Assembly: GCF_000219875.1 (NCBI RefSeq)
Contig: NC_017167.1
Location: 2,009,572-2,073,571, forward strand
Reading direction: 5' to 3'
Source: Alicyclobacillus acidocaldarius subsp. acidocaldarius Tc-4-1
GTDB lineage: Bacteria; Bacillota; Bacilli; Alicyclobacillales; Alicyclobacillaceae
Length of the DNA: 64,000 nt
The translations under genes were made by a program, and so were the position numbers. Position 1 is the stretch's first letter. Each line of letters begins with the position of its first letter. The notes beneath the pieces are model-generated. The model worked only from the letters and a program-made list of their open reading frames with translations. It ran no database searches and was not told where the DNA came from. Shown piece by piece: positions 8,253 through 16,960 of the stretch.

Positions 8253-9263
8253 CTACTGTGCCCGGATTCGCGCTGCCGTACTCGCCGCACGCGCGAGTTC
8301 CATGAGCACCAGATTCAACGCCACCTCGGGCGCCAGACGCCCGCGTTTCACGTCCCACTCCGCATCCGCAAGCACGCGCACAAGTCTCGCAAGCTTCTGC
8401 TCCGGAAACCGCGCGGACTGGCGAGCGGCCATGCGCAGGGCGTACGGATGGACACCAAGCTCCTTCGCTCGCCGTTCCAGGTTGGCAACTCCTTTCGCGA
8501 AGGCCATGAGCCGCACCTGACGGGCCAAGAGGGCGATGAGCGAGAACGCGTCGTATCCTTGGCGCGCAAGCCCATCCAATGCTTCGAAGACGGCGGCGAC
8601 CTGGCCTTGAACCGCCCAATCGCCCCAGGTGAACACGCTGTCTTCGGCTTGCATTGGCACGAGTTCCAAGACGTGATCGCGCGTAATCGCGTCTCCGCCG
8701 GCATATGCCCGGAGTTTGTCGAACTCGTTCATGGCGAGTGTCAGCGACCGCGTGCGGCGCCACAGTTCCGCCAGCGCGTCCTTTTCGATGGCAACCGCCT
8801 TCGATCGCGCCAAGCGCTCGAGCATGACCACCGCATCGCGATCTCGACTCGGCACAGGACACGCGATCACGGCGTGGCGCTTTGCCAGCTTTGTCACACG
8901 GCGCCGCTCGTCCAATTTGTCAGAGGCAACCGAAAGCACAAGCGTCCGACCCGGAACTGGCTGTTCGAGGTAGGTGGCCAACCGATCCGCGTCCGGGCCG
9001 GATCGGCCGTCGGGCGTAAACGCGATCGCGTTGCGAACGTAGACGAGGGGCGTGTCTCCGAGAAGAGAGAAGGAACACAACTCCATTTCGGCCGGCTCAA
9101 AGCCGTCCTCCTGGTAGTCGAACCGGATAATGGATGGGAAATGCTGATTTCGAATCAATTCGTCGCAAAACCAGTCAAATAGCCCAATTTCGCTCCCGTA
9201 CAGGAGGTAGACCGAGGCTGGACCTGCCTGTGTGACGTGATCGATGGCGTCAAAGATCTCCAA
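8253..9263 (-). CDS. holA: DNA polymerase III delta subunit (clamp loader)
   Basis: HolA/YqeN is the clamp-loader subunit that opens the beta sliding clamp. The 336-aa product has family length and pattern: N-terminal SVYLLYGSEIGLFDWF, a central AAA+-like fold without a P-loop, and a C-terminal helical collar with FEALDGLARQGYDAFSLIALLARQVRLM. The start is a TTG at 9263 with GGGAGG 10 nt upstream; the longer open frame upstream has no support. Position between comEC and rpsT agrees with Bacillus, although an NADH dehydrogenase gene is inserted before it here. Confidence 0.92.
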   Translation of the reverse strand: MEIFDAIDHVTQAGPASVYLLYGSEIGLFDWFCDELIRNQHFPSIIRFDYQEDGFEPAEMELCSFSLLGDTPLVYVRNAIAFTPDGRSGPDADRLATYLEQPVPGRTLVLSVASDKLDERRRVTKLAKRHAVIACPVPSRDRDAVVMLERLARSKAVAIEKDALAELWRRTRSLTLAMNEFDKLRAYAGGDAITRDHVLELVPMQAEDSVFTWGDWAVQGQVAAVFEALDGLARQGYDAFSLIALLARQVRLMAFAKGVANLERRAKELGVHPYALRMAARQSARFPEQKLARLVRVLADAEWDVKRGRLAPEVALNLVLMELARAASTAARIRAQ

Positions 9264-9278
9264 ACGACATGCGCCTCC

Positions 9279-9300
9279 CGGATCGAGTATACCCGATCCG
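9279..9300. promoter_or_regulatory. Near-perfect palindrome with TATAC core upstream of holA
   Basis: A 22-bp near-perfect palindrome (arms CGGATCG and CGATCCG around GTATAC, one imperfect pair) lies between ndh and holA, 15 bp upstream of the holA start. On the minus strand its centre reads TATACT, a possible -10, so it could be an operator over the holA promoter or a hairpin. There is no T-run, so it is not a standard terminator. Confidence 0.4.
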
Positions 9301-9325
9301 AGAGGCGCGACAGCGCGCGGTGATT

Positions 9326-10507
9326 TCAGATGCGCACGACTTCCTTCGCGTGATTGCCGGCAAGGCGCAAGCCACCCAGTTCCCAAAGGTACTTGGCCTT
9401 GCTCCCTTCCTTCGCCAACGCGCCCATGACGCCCTTGATGGGCACGCCGAGGAAGCTGCCGACGCCCACCTCCGACCCGAGCGAGCAGAGGGTGCCCCAA
9501 TCCCGTGGCTTGAACGGCTGCATCTCGCGGCGACGCTCCCGCAACAAGATGTTCTTCGCCGCAAGCGGCCCCATCTGCTCCGCGTTTTGCGCGGTCGGCG
9601 CATAGGGTCTGCCGTTTTCGTCCTCCGCCCACGCGCTGTCCCCTGCCACGAAGATCTGTTCGTCGTCGACCGATTGCAGGTACGCGTTCACCTTGGCGCG
9701 GCCGCGGCGATCCACCGTGAACCCGGCCTCGCTCAGGATGGGGTTGGCGCGCACGCCGCCGGTCCACACAATGGTGCCGGCCTCGACCTTTTCCCCTCCG
9801 TCCAAGTGAATGACGCCTTCCGTGACCTCGTTGATCTTGGCATTCGTGCGGAGTTTGCCGCCGCGCTTTGTGATGGTCTCGACGACATACGGCCGCAGGT
9901 GCTCCGCGACCATGGGAAGAATGGTCGGCATCGCCTCAATGCACTGAACGTCGACTTTCTCCCACGGAATGTCCAATTCCCTACATAGTTTAGGAAGATA
10001 TTCCAACAGCTCTCCCATCAGCTCGATGCCCGTAAGCCCCGCGCCGCCGAGCGCAATCCGCAAGTGGCGCTCGTCGCCATCCTGTTTATACAGCCTGAAC
10101 TGCTCATCGATGTGGCGGCGAATCTCCACCGCGGAATCGAGATTCGTGATGCTTAGGCTATACTCTTTCAGCCCCTTGATCCCGAAGTACTCCGACACCC
10201 AACCCAGCGCGTAGATCAGGTAATCGTACCCAATTTCCCCCTCGGTCGTCTTCAGGACGCGCCGCTCCCGATCAATCCCGGTGACGGTCGTCACGACGAG
10301 CTCAGACGAGTCATTCCTCAGGACTTCCTTGATGGGGATCTTGTACTTGTCGCCGACGTCCCGCCCGCCAGCTACCTCGTGCAGCAGAATGGTAAGATAA
10401 TGGTAATCATGGTTGTTCACGAGGGTAAACGGGATCCCCTGCCTGTCCAGATAGGCCGCCGCCATCATGCCTGCGTAACCCGCGCCAGCAATCACAATTT
10501 TGCTCAT
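9326..10507 (-). CDS. ndh: Type II NADH dehydrogenase (NDH-2)
   Basis: This is a single-subunit, non-proton-pumping NADH:quinone oxidoreductase of the membrane periphery. The 393-aa product shows the FAD-binding VIAGAGYAG (Gly8, Gly10, Gly13), the NADH-binding ALGGAGLTGIE (152-162), a VAGDSAW FAD motif near residue 300, and a C-terminal membrane-binding segment. ATG at 10507 has GAGAGG 6 nt upstream. The gene interrupts the usual comEC-holA neighbourhood and has its own promoter, which suggests a lineage-specific insertion. Confidence 0.9.
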   Translation of the reverse strand: MSKIVIAGAGYAGMMAAAYLDRQGIPFTLVNNHDYHYLTILLHEVAGGRDVGDKYKIPIKEVLRNDSSELVVTTVTGIDRERRVLKTTEGEIGYDYLIYALGWVSEYFGIKGLKEYSLSITNLDSAVEIRRHIDEQFRLYKQDGDERHLRIALGGAGLTGIELMGELLEYLPKLCRELDIPWEKVDVQCIEAMPTILPMVAEHLRPYVVETITKRGGKLRTNAKINEVTEGVIHLDGGEKVEAGTIVWTGGVRANPILSEAGFTVDRRGRAKVNAYLQSVDDEQIFVAGDSAWAEDENGRPYAPTAQNAEQMGPLAAKNILLRERRREMQPFKPRDWGTLCSLGSEVGVGSFLGVPIKGVMGALAKEGSKAKYLWELGGLRLAGNHAKEVVRI

Positions 10508-10592
10508 GTGCGTCCTCTCCAGTTCCCAGTTTGCTTCGTCTTTCTTTTCATGTCCGATCGCGCCATGCCGGACCGAACACTTCCATCGCACA

Positions 10593-10601
10593 ATCATAGC
10601 A
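10593..10601 (-). promoter_or_regulatory. Extended -10 promoter of ndh
   Basis: TGC-TATGAT on the minus strand lies about 85 bp upstream of the NDH-2 start. The -35 region (TGGACT at 16 bp) is weak. It sits immediately after the comEC stop, so ndh is likely transcribed separately. Confidence 0.55.
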
Positions 10602-10621
10602 CAATGGTGGTCGAAGTCCAC

Positions 10622-12145
10622 TCATCCGCGCCTCTGCGGCAGCCGGACGTGTGCAACAGCGACCAAAGCCAGCACGAGCGCACACGCACCCGCGAACGAT
10701 ACGGGCTCAAGCGAACGCAGACTTCCGTGCCACGAGGCGACAAAGTGCACAAACCACATGACGGCGGACATCGCGACACAACCCAGGCGGCTCAGCCCTT
10801 CGGCACACCACAGCATGGGGGGCCACGGCCAAGCGTGCGCGACGCCCGCCATGACACCCCATAGGACGATGACGGGCATGAGCACCTCCACGGTCGGCTC
10901 GAGGATGGCGGTGGAAAGCGCCCCGTATGGGGTCCACTGCCGAAACATCCACCACAGGACGGGCACCATGTAGGCGTCGACGACCGCCGTGACGAGGAAC
11001 GCGCGGGCGAGCGAAGCACCTCTTCGCCTCACCCGGTGGGCCAGAGACGCGCGCGCTTCGTCCGCGAATGTCCTCCGCCGCGAGCAGAGTTGATGCCACA
11101 GTGTGCCCGCCTCACAGACCGCGAAGGCGGCGTAGAACGACAGCAACATGCTCGGTGCCAAAAGGTCTCCCGGGTCCAACAGGCCCGCCATCCACGCAGA
11201 AGACCATAACACCGTGTAGCCGTGCACCCGGCGCCCGCACACCCCTGCCGCGATGGAATACGAGGCCCCGCACGCGGCGCGAAGGACCGCCAGTTGGAAG
11301 CCGCAGACGAGCGCGAATCCCCAGACCACCGAAAGGGCATACACACCGTACACGAGGCGCCTTTGACGCGAACAAGCGCGTCCAAACCATCGTTGCCATG
11401 GAATGGCGGCCATGTCGAGCGCGAAACCGACGTTGGATCCGCTGGCAACGAGCAGGTGCGTCACCCCGGCGGCCAGGAAGTCCGAAGAGACGCCCTGCGG
11501 CAGACTGCCCTGCGCGTCTCCAAAGATCATGGACAACGCAACATGGATGGGCCCGCGTTCGTCGCAAGAGGCCACATCTTGCATACCCGTAGCCATCCAG
11601 GAGATTACACGTTCACCGAGGCTTGGCCCGCGATGGAGCACCCGCACTCGCCCGTCGAAGAGCTCCAACGGCGAGAGACAGTCCATCGCTGTTGGCGTCC
11701 GATCCGACGCGATGAACACGCCCTGCGCTTCCACCCATTGCCCCGCGTCGACATGCGGCCCGCGTTCGACGAACACGAGCGCCTGATAGTGACACGGGTG
11801 CGCGCCCACGCCCTCGCGGCGCACTGCCAGCATGATGGCTGTCCGGTGGTGCGTCACCTTGACGCTTTGCACTTCCCCTGCGATCACGTCTCTCGCGCCC
11901 GGCGGCGCGGACGGGTGTGCGGGCCGCCACGCGGCCCAGAGGGAGCCCACGACGAGACCCAACGCGAGACTTGCGGCGGGGACCGCGAGCAGACGCCGAT
12001 CCCGCTGCCAAGCCAAGCAGAATAGCGCCAAGGCCATCGCAACCCCGGCGGCGGTACCCGCGGCGCGCCACCCCCATACGTATCGCGACCACTCGCTGGT
12101 GAGAAACGCGATGATGGCGCACGCGTGGAGGCGAGTGCGGGTCAC
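10622..12145 (-). CDS. comEC: ComEC DNA-uptake channel, short form without C-terminal MBL domain
   Basis: ComEC forms the membrane channel for single-stranded DNA during transformation. This 507-aa protein has the N-terminal OB-like region and the Competence membrane domain, including HLLVASGSNVGF (230-241), which matches the HLLAISGxHVG signature. Bacillus subtilis ComEC is about 776 aa and ends in a metallo-beta-lactamase-like domain. Here the stop comes after the last helices, and no such domain follows in any frame before ndh begins 114 bp later. The GTG start overlaps the comEA stop (GTGA), so the genes are coupled. Confidence 0.88.
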   Translation of the reverse strand: MTRTRLHACAIIAFLTSEWSRYVWGWRAAGTAAGVAMALALFCLAWQRDRRLLAVPAASLALGLVVGSLWAAWRPAHPSAPPGARDVIAGEVQSVKVTHHRTAIMLAVRREGVGAHPCHYQALVFVERGPHVDAGQWVEAQGVFIASDRTPTAMDCLSPLELFDGRVRVLHRGPSLGERVISWMATGMQDVASCDERGPIHVALSMIFGDAQGSLPQGVSSDFLAAGVTHLLVASGSNVGFALDMAAIPWQRWFGRACSRQRRLVYGVYALSVVWGFALVCGFQLAVLRAACGASYSIAAGVCGRRVHGYTVLWSSAWMAGLLDPGDLLAPSMLLSFYAAFAVCEAGTLWHQLCSRRRTFADEARASLAHRVRRRGASLARAFLVTAVVDAYMVPVLWWMFRQWTPYGALSTAILEPTVEVLMPVIVLWGVMAGVAHAWPWPPMLWCAEGLSRLGCVAMSAVMWFVHFVASWHGSLRSLEPVSFAGACALVLALVAVAHVRLPQRRG

Positions 12146-13095
12146 GGCGCCTGGCGGCTGACGCTCGAAGCGCTGTCAGGTGTCCCAAAGGTAATGAGGT
12201 CTTTCCACTTGGCCAACGTTTTTTCGCCGATCCCCCTCACGTGGCGAAGACTCGCGAGATCAGGAAAGGGACCATGCGCCTCGCGATAGGCGAGGATAGC
12301 AGCCGCGCGCTTGGGTCCGACACCGGGCAATGTCTCAAGCGTCTCCAGATCTGCGGTGTTGATATTGATCTTCTGCCCTGCCGTGAGCGCGTGCTTGCGA
12401 GCGCGCTCCCCTGCACCATCTCGGGACACCGGGCTCGCGTCGCGCCCCGAGGAGCTCGCAGCGGCAAGCGCCAGGCCCACGTCCTGCACGCCTGACTGAC
12501 CGGATTGCGGCTGAGAGGCCGCGTCCCCCGCTGTCGCTGCGGGAATGTCGATTTCTTCGCCGTCCCAGACCAGCGCGGCCTGATTCACGTCCTCGGCATC
12601 CACAGCGTGCAGAAATCCACCCGCCGCGCGTATGGCATCGCGGACTCGGGCGCCCTCTTGGAGCGTCACGAGGCCCGGGTGCCGCACGTCCCCATGGACA
12701 TCCACCTGCAACGCCGTCGCGTTTGCGCCGTCGGCGTCCATCGGTTGCACTACCGCGCTCTGCGTTTCACCAGGCGTGGAGACCGAATGCGGCGCGGAGC
12801 TCGCCGCGGTCACATGCCGAGATGCAAACCACGCCGAGCCTGCGGCCAGGCCAACGAGCAGCACGACTCGCAGATACCCCGCCCAAGCACGCAGCCGAAC
12901 GAACCACGACTCGCCCACCTCGTGACGCCCGATAGCCTCCGCGTCCATCCCTTCGTCTGTCCAGACGGGCAGAGCGCCGCCACGTTCCGCCATGTACCAT
13001 CTCGCGCCGTCCTCGAACCCAGGGACTTCCTGAACCGGTCTTGCGCCATCTTGTGCGCGTTCCACGCCTATCCTCTCACCCATGCAACTCGCCAC
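12142..13095 (-). CDS. comEA: ComEA competence DNA receptor
   Basis: ComEA is the membrane-anchored double-stranded DNA receptor of transformation. With GTG at 13095 (GGGAGG 8 nt upstream) it has 317 aa, longer than the roughly 205 aa of B. subtilis. The order is an unusual N-terminal cytoplasmic stretch (1-70), a TM helix (about 74-91), a SLBB domain (about 131-184, VDVHGDVRHPGLV), a linker, and a helix-hairpin-helix pair (243-302: ININTADLETLETLPGVGP and LRHVRGIGEKTL). GTG at 13065 with GAGAGG is a rival start. comEB, normally between comEA and comEC, is absent. Confidence 0.93.
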   Translation of the reverse strand: MASCMGERIGVERAQDGARPVQEVPGFEDGARWYMAERGGALPVWTDEGMDAEAIGRHEVGESWFVRLRAWAGYLRVVLLVGLAAGSAWFASRHVTAASSAPHSVSTPGETQSAVVQPMDADGANATALQVDVHGDVRHPGLVTLQEGARVRDAIRAAGGFLHAVDAEDVNQAALVWDGEEIDIPAATAGDAASQPQSGQSGVQDVGLALAAASSSGRDASPVSRDGAGERARKHALTAGQKININTADLETLETLPGVGPKRAAAILAYREAHGPFPDLASLRHVRGIGEKTLAKWKDLITFGTPDSASSVSRQAP

Positions 13096-13243
13096 AGTGC
13101 ATCCCTCCCACCGGACCTTCATGCCCCAGAGATTCGATGCACGGGCGGCGAACACCTGTTTGCCCAAGGATCAGTTTCTTTCGACTTCGGAGAGCCCGGT
13201 GGAATTTGGGGCGAACGGTGAATATGTTGCCTGAGAAGAGGCG

Positions 13244-13273
13244 TTGCCGAGCCTTTTCGGGGTCGTGTACAAT
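13244..13273 (+). promoter_or_regulatory. SigA-type promoter of mntR
   Basis: TTGCCG (13244-13249), an 18-bp spacer and TACAAT (13268-13273) precede mntR on the plus strand. The start site would fall about 25 nt before the TTG codon. It lies in the divergent comEA-mntR intergenic region. Confidence 0.65.
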
Positions 13274-13303
13274 CGAGGCAACGGTATGGGGAGGTTGAAC
13301 GCG

Positions 13304-13735
13304 TTGCTCACACCCAGCATGGAAGACTACCTGGAGAAGATTTATGAACTGATTCACGAGAAGGGGTATGCGCGCGTTTCGGACATCGCCAACTCCCTGG
13401 CCGTGCAGCCGAGTTCCGTCACAAAGATGCTGCAGAAGCTCGACGAAAACGAGTACGTGAGTTATGAGAAGTACCGGGGCATTGTGCTCACGGCGAGAGG
13501 ACACAAAATGGGGCGGCTGATGAAAGAGCGGCACGCCATGTTGGCAGATTTCCTTCGCATGCTCGGCGTACAGGAGGACACGCTGCAGAAAGACGTCGAA
13601 GGCATCGAACACCACGTGAGCCCCGCAACCCTGGAGGCGCTGCAGTCGCTCGTGTTGTTCCTGCAGTCCCATCCCGACGTTTTGTCCTCGTTCCTCGCGT
13701 TTCGAGAACAGTCGAGCGAGCAATCCTCGCCGTGA
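13304..13735 (+). CDS. mntR: MntR manganese-responsive transcriptional regulator
   Basis: MntR (DtxR family) represses manganese uptake genes when Mn2+ is bound. With the TTG at 13304 (GGGGAGG 9 nt upstream) the protein is 143 aa, against 142 in B. subtilis. All six metal ligands then fall at the same numbers: Asp8, Glu11, His77, Glu99, Glu102 and His103. That agreement supports the TTG over upstream candidates. The winged helix includes YARVSDIANSLAVQPSSVTKM. It is a plus-strand gene between comEA and yqeM. Confidence 0.95.
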   Translation: MLTPSMEDYLEKIYELIHEKGYARVSDIANSLAVQPSSVTKMLQKLDENEYVSYEKYRGIVLTARGHKMGRLMKERHAMLADFLRMLGVQEDTLQKDVEGIEHHVSPATLEALQSLVLFLQSHPDVLSSFLAFREQSSEQSSP

Positions 13736-13755
13736 ATCAACGAGCGGGCGGACCG

Positions 13756-14478
13756 TCACCGCCGTTTGAGCACCCATACGACGCGATCCGCCTGGTCCAC
13801 CGGGGATTCTCCGAAGTCCCCTTGGACCTCTACGACCTCCCATCCCGTCCGGTCCAACAGTTCGGCGAGTGTCGCCGCATCCCAGTACCGCTGCACGTGC
13901 TCCTCGTCAAACCGGCGGTAGAGCGCTCCTTCTTCGTCGATCCCGAAAAAACCGCACACGCGATGGACAATTCGTTCCCCTTCGACTTCCGTCTCGTGCA
14001 CGATGACGAGATGGTCGCGCACGTCGTGCCAAGCGCCGTTGTGAAGCTGTTGTATACGCCGCGGGCCGAGGGTGTCGAGCGCCCACTTGCCTCCCGGGCG
14101 CACGCATGCCCGAACGCGCTGGAGCACCCGCTCCAACTCGTCGCGTGTCAAGATGTAGTTCAACACGTCCGTCGAGGCGAGGGCGAAATCGGCGGCCTCG
14201 GGAAGGGCGAGATCGCCCAGATCCGATTCCAACCAATGTACGTTTGCCAGGTGGCCCCAGGTGTCAAACGCGACGGCCAGCATCTCCGGCGATCGGTCCA
14301 CGGCGTAGACGCGCTCGGCGCGCTCCGCGAGCCATGCGGCCATCCTGCCCGTGCCGCAGCCGAGATCGACCGCCACGCGAACGGAAGAGAGATGGGGGGC
14401 GAGCGCCTTCTGCCACGCGTGGTAGAGCGCATCGCCCATCAACTCGTCGTAAAACGCCGCAAGATCTTCGTAAGCCAT
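13756..14478 (-). CDS. yqeM: YqeM-like SAM-dependent methyltransferase
   Basis: The 240-aa class I methyltransferase has motif I VDLGCGTGR (37-45), an acidic motif II in VYAVDRS, and FALASTDVLNYI. The substrate is unknown. ATG at 14478 lies 3 bp after the rsfS stop, with GAGG 10 nt upstream. The order rsfS-yqeM is as in Bacillus. It is the last gene of the yqeG-to-yqeM operon and converges on mntR. Confidence 0.85.
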   Translation of the reverse strand: MAYEDLAAFYDELMGDALYHAWQKALAPHLSSVRVAVDLGCGTGRMAAWLAERAERVYAVDRSPEMLAVAFDTWGHLANVHWLESDLGDLALPEAADFALASTDVLNYILTRDELERVLQRVRACVRPGGKWALDTLGPRRIQQLHNGAWHDVRDHLVIVHETEVEGERIVHRVCGFFGIDEEGALYRRFDEEHVQRYWDAATLAELLDRTGWEVVEVQGDFGESPVDQADRVVWVLKRR

Positions 14479-14480
14479 CG

Positions 14481-14834
14481 TCAGTTGGCCTCGATAGGTA
14501 TCCACTCGGCGTCGCCCCACAGGCGTTCGAGGTGATAATACTCCCGCTCCTCAGGCCGAAACACGTGCACCACGACGTCGCCAAAGTCGAGCAAGACCCA
14601 GCGCGCCTCGTCCAGCCCTTCGATGCCGCGGCAGGTGACGCCGAGTTCGGCGAGATCGTCCCGCACCGCCCGGGCCACCGCCTCCACCTGCGGGCGCGAG
14701 CTCGCGGAACAAATCACAAAGTAGTCCGCCACGGGCGTGAGTTCCTGGACGTTCATCACTACGACGTCGGTGGCCTTCTTATCCAAACAGGCCGTCGCAG
14801 CTCGGCGAGCGATGTGCTCGACGTTTGGATTCAT
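14481..14834 (-). CDS. rsfS: Ribosomal silencing factor RsfS
   Basis: RsfS binds ribosomal protein L14 and blocks subunit joining in slow growth. The 117-aa product has the family core: DKKATDVVVMNVQELTPVADYFVI, then SSRPQVEAVARAV and a GLDEARWVLLDFGDVVVHVF end. ATG at 14834 has GGGAGG 7 nt upstream. It is preceded by yqeK as in Bacillus. Confidence 0.95.
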   Translation of the reverse strand: MNPNVEHIARRAATACLDKKATDVVVMNVQELTPVADYFVICSASSRPQVEAVARAVRDDLAELGVTCRGIEGLDEARWVLLDFGDVVVHVFRPEEREYYHLERLWGDAEWIPIEAN

Positions 14835-14863
14835 GCACATGCCTCCCTCGGAAAGAGCGAATG

Positions 14864-15451
14864 TCACGCCTTCCGGCGCACTTCGTTCAACAAGTCGTTT
14901 CGCGCGTTCACGGTCGTGAGATCGATGGGGAAGCCGCGATCGAGCGCGTAGCGGACCGTGGATTCGAGGCTCGCCAAGGCAGCGGCCTTGAGATCCCGTT
15001 CGGCGAGCGCGCGAAGGTCATCCACCCCGGAATAGTCGCGCGACGGTTCAATGGCGTCCGCCACAAACAGCACCATTTCAAGTGCCCCCATACCGGGCCT
15101 GCCGGTGGTGTGGTAATACACCGCGTTCAGCACGTCGGCATCCTCCACACCGTATTCTACGCGGGCGACGTCCGCGGCAATCGGACCGTGCAGCAGGATA
15201 GGTGCCTCGAGCCAAGCCGCGGGCACCTCGAGCTTCCGGTCACGTGCGTAGGCAAGGAGTCGGTCCTGAGGCCATTCCCGCGCGAGATCGTGGAGCCAGG
15301 CCGCGAGCTCCGCCCCAAGCACAGGCGCCCCAAACCGCCGGGCCAGCGCCACGGACGTCTCCACGACGCCGAGCACGTGCTTGTAGCGCGCGGGCGTCAG
15401 CGACGCGGCGAGGCGCTGCCGAAGATGATGGATGACGTTCCCCCGCTCCAT
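14864..15451 (-). CDS. yqeK: YqeK-like HD-domain phosphohydrolase
   Basis: This is a 195-aa HD-domain protein. YqeK members are symmetric Ap4A hydrolases (known of the family). Metal-site residues visible are His25 in KHVLGVVE, His54-Asp55 in AWLHDLA, His88 in LLHGP and the YYHTTG segment. ATG at 15451 is the only sensible start; AAGGAGG lies 12 nt upstream, somewhat far. The first 55 bp overlap the 3' end of nadD in another frame, giving tight coupling. Confidence 0.9.
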   Translation of the reverse strand: MERGNVIHHLRQRLAASLTPARYKHVLGVVETSVALARRFGAPVLGAELAAWLHDLAREWPQDRLLAYARDRKLEVPAAWLEAPILLHGPIAADVARVEYGVEDADVLNAVYYHTTGRPGMGALEMVLFVADAIEPSRDYSGVDDLRALAERDLKAAALASLESTVRYALDRGFPIDLTTVNARNDLLNEVRRKA

Positions 15452-16116
15452 CCCGGTCCCATTCCTCCTTCCGGCCCCTGGCGCCAGATCTCGAGCACCG
15501 GATCCGGCACGAGGCCACACACGTCGAGACGCCGATCCAGCCGATCTCGCACCCACGTGGACGACACGTCGAGCATCGGCATGTCGATCACGTCCATCCG
15601 AATGTTCGGAAGGCGCGCGCGGGCGCTGGCCGCGGCCGTGTCGAAGTCGTAACCCGGTCGGCGCGCGACGACAAAGCGCACCATCTCGCAGAGTTCCTCC
15701 GCGCCGTGCCACTCCGGAAGGTGCTGCAGGCTGTCTGCGCCGAGGAGAAACAGAAACTCGACCTCCGGATGCCAACCGGTGAGCGCGCGCAGGGTATCGA
15801 CGGTGTACGACGGCTTCGGCAGGCGATTCTCCACGTCCGTGACGCGCATGTGCCGCCTCGCCCCAATCAGCGCCTCCACCATGCGAAACCGCCACGCGAA
15901 GGTGTCCACGTCGATGCCGGCCTTATGGGGCGGCTTCGCGGCCGGCATCCACCACACCTCGTCGGCGCCAACCTGCTCGTAGGCAATCTGAGCCATCGTC
16001 AGGTGACCGACATGCGGTGGATCGAACGTGCCGCCGAACAGCAGAATGCACCTCTGCGCCCCATCCGATGTCCGTTCGCCGTTTGCCTCAGTATACCACA
16101 CGGTCTCTTCACCCAT
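15397..16116 (-). CDS. nadD: Nicotinate-nucleotide adenylyltransferase
   Basis: NadD makes deamido-NAD from nicotinate mononucleotide and ATP. The 239-aa product has LFGGTFDPPHVGH (26-38), SYTVDTLRAL, and the LDVSSTWVRDRL nucleotidyltransferase signature near the C-terminus. There are about 24 extra N-terminal residues compared with B. subtilis NadD. ATG at 16116 overlaps the end of aroE by 8 bp. An in-frame GTG five codons on is possible. The yhbY/yqeI gene usually between aroE and nadD is absent. Confidence 0.93.
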   Translation of the reverse strand: MGEETVWYTEANGERTSDGAQRCILLFGGTFDPPHVGHLTMAQIAYEQVGADEVWWMPAAKPPHKAGIDVDTFAWRFRMVEALIGARRHMRVTDVENRLPKPSYTVDTLRALTGWHPEVEFLFLLGADSLQHLPEWHGAEELCEMVRFVVARRPGYDFDTAAASARARLPNIRMDVIDMPMLDVSSTWVRDRLDRRLDVCGLVPDPVLEIWRQGPEGGMGPGWSGGTSSIIFGSASPRR

Positions 16117-16960
16117 GGCCGTTCGCCTCTTCCCGCTCGAGAGCCTTGTACACCGCGCGCTGCATGACCTCGACGGGCGCTTCGCGCTCGAGCCACCACT
16201 CGTACGCCTTGACACCCTGCCAGATGAGCATCGAGGCGCCATCCACCGTCTTCGCCCCGCGCGCCTGCGCTTGGCGAAGAAAGAGCGTGTGAAGCGGCCG
16301 ATAGACGATGTCCTGCACCACCTGATGCGGCTGGAAACATTCCGGCGACTCGACCGGCGACTCGTCGCTCCGCGGCCACATGCCAATGGGCGTGCACTGG
16401 ACCACTAAATCCGCCCTCGCGATGGCCTCGTGCCGATCCGACCAGGCCACGTGACGAACGGAAAGCCAGTCGCCGTATCGCGACGCGAGCGCCTCGGCTT
16501 GCTCGGGCCTGCGGCAGCAGACAAGCACCTCGCTCCCCGGGCGCTCCTTGGCGAGCGCCGTGAGGATGGCCTGCACGCTGCCGCCCGCGCCGAGAATGGT
16601 CACCTTGAGCGAGCCCTCGCCCAAAAACGGCGCCACAGACGCCCACCATCCGCTCACATCCGTGTTGTGCCCCACCGCGCCCGTCGGGGTGAAGCGAACG
16701 ACGTTGACCGCCCGGGCCATCTCGGCCTCGGCGGTGCGCGCCTCCACCCAGTCGTATACGCCGAGCTTGTGGGGAATGGTCACGTTAATGCCTACCGCGC
16801 CGATGGCGCGCAGGCCGCGCAGCGCGTCGACGAGATCGCCCGGCTCCACCTGAAACGGCAGGTACACCGCATCCACGCCGTGCGCCTGAAACGCGGCGTT
16901 CATCATGGCAGGCGATAACGAATGCATGACCGGCTTGCCGATCACGCCAAACAGCTTCAC
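16109..16960 (-). CDS. aroE: Shikimate 5-dehydrogenase
   Basis: AroE reduces 3-dehydroshikimate with NADPH. The 283-aa product shows GKPVMHSLSP for shikimate binding (8-17), NVTIPHK with the catalytic Lys65, GHNTDVSGW, the ILGAGGSVQA dinucleotide loop, and a C-terminal VDGASMLIWQG segment. The GTG start overlaps the yqeH stop (GTGA), so translation is coupled. It is in the yqeG-yqeH-aroE-nadD operon. Confidence 0.95.
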   Translation of the reverse strand: MKLFGVIGKPVMHSLSPAMMNAAFQAHGVDAVYLPFQVEPGDLVDALRGLRAIGAVGINVTIPHKLGVYDWVEARTAEAEMARAVNVVRFTPTGAVGHNTDVSGWWASVAPFLGEGSLKVTILGAGGSVQAILTALAKERPGSEVLVCCRRPEQAEALASRYGDWLSVRHVAWSDRHEAIARADLVVQCTPIGMWPRSDESPVESPECFQPHQVVQDIVYRPLHTLFLRQAQARGAKTVDGASMLIWQGVKAYEWWLEREAPVEVMQRAVYKALEREEANGHG

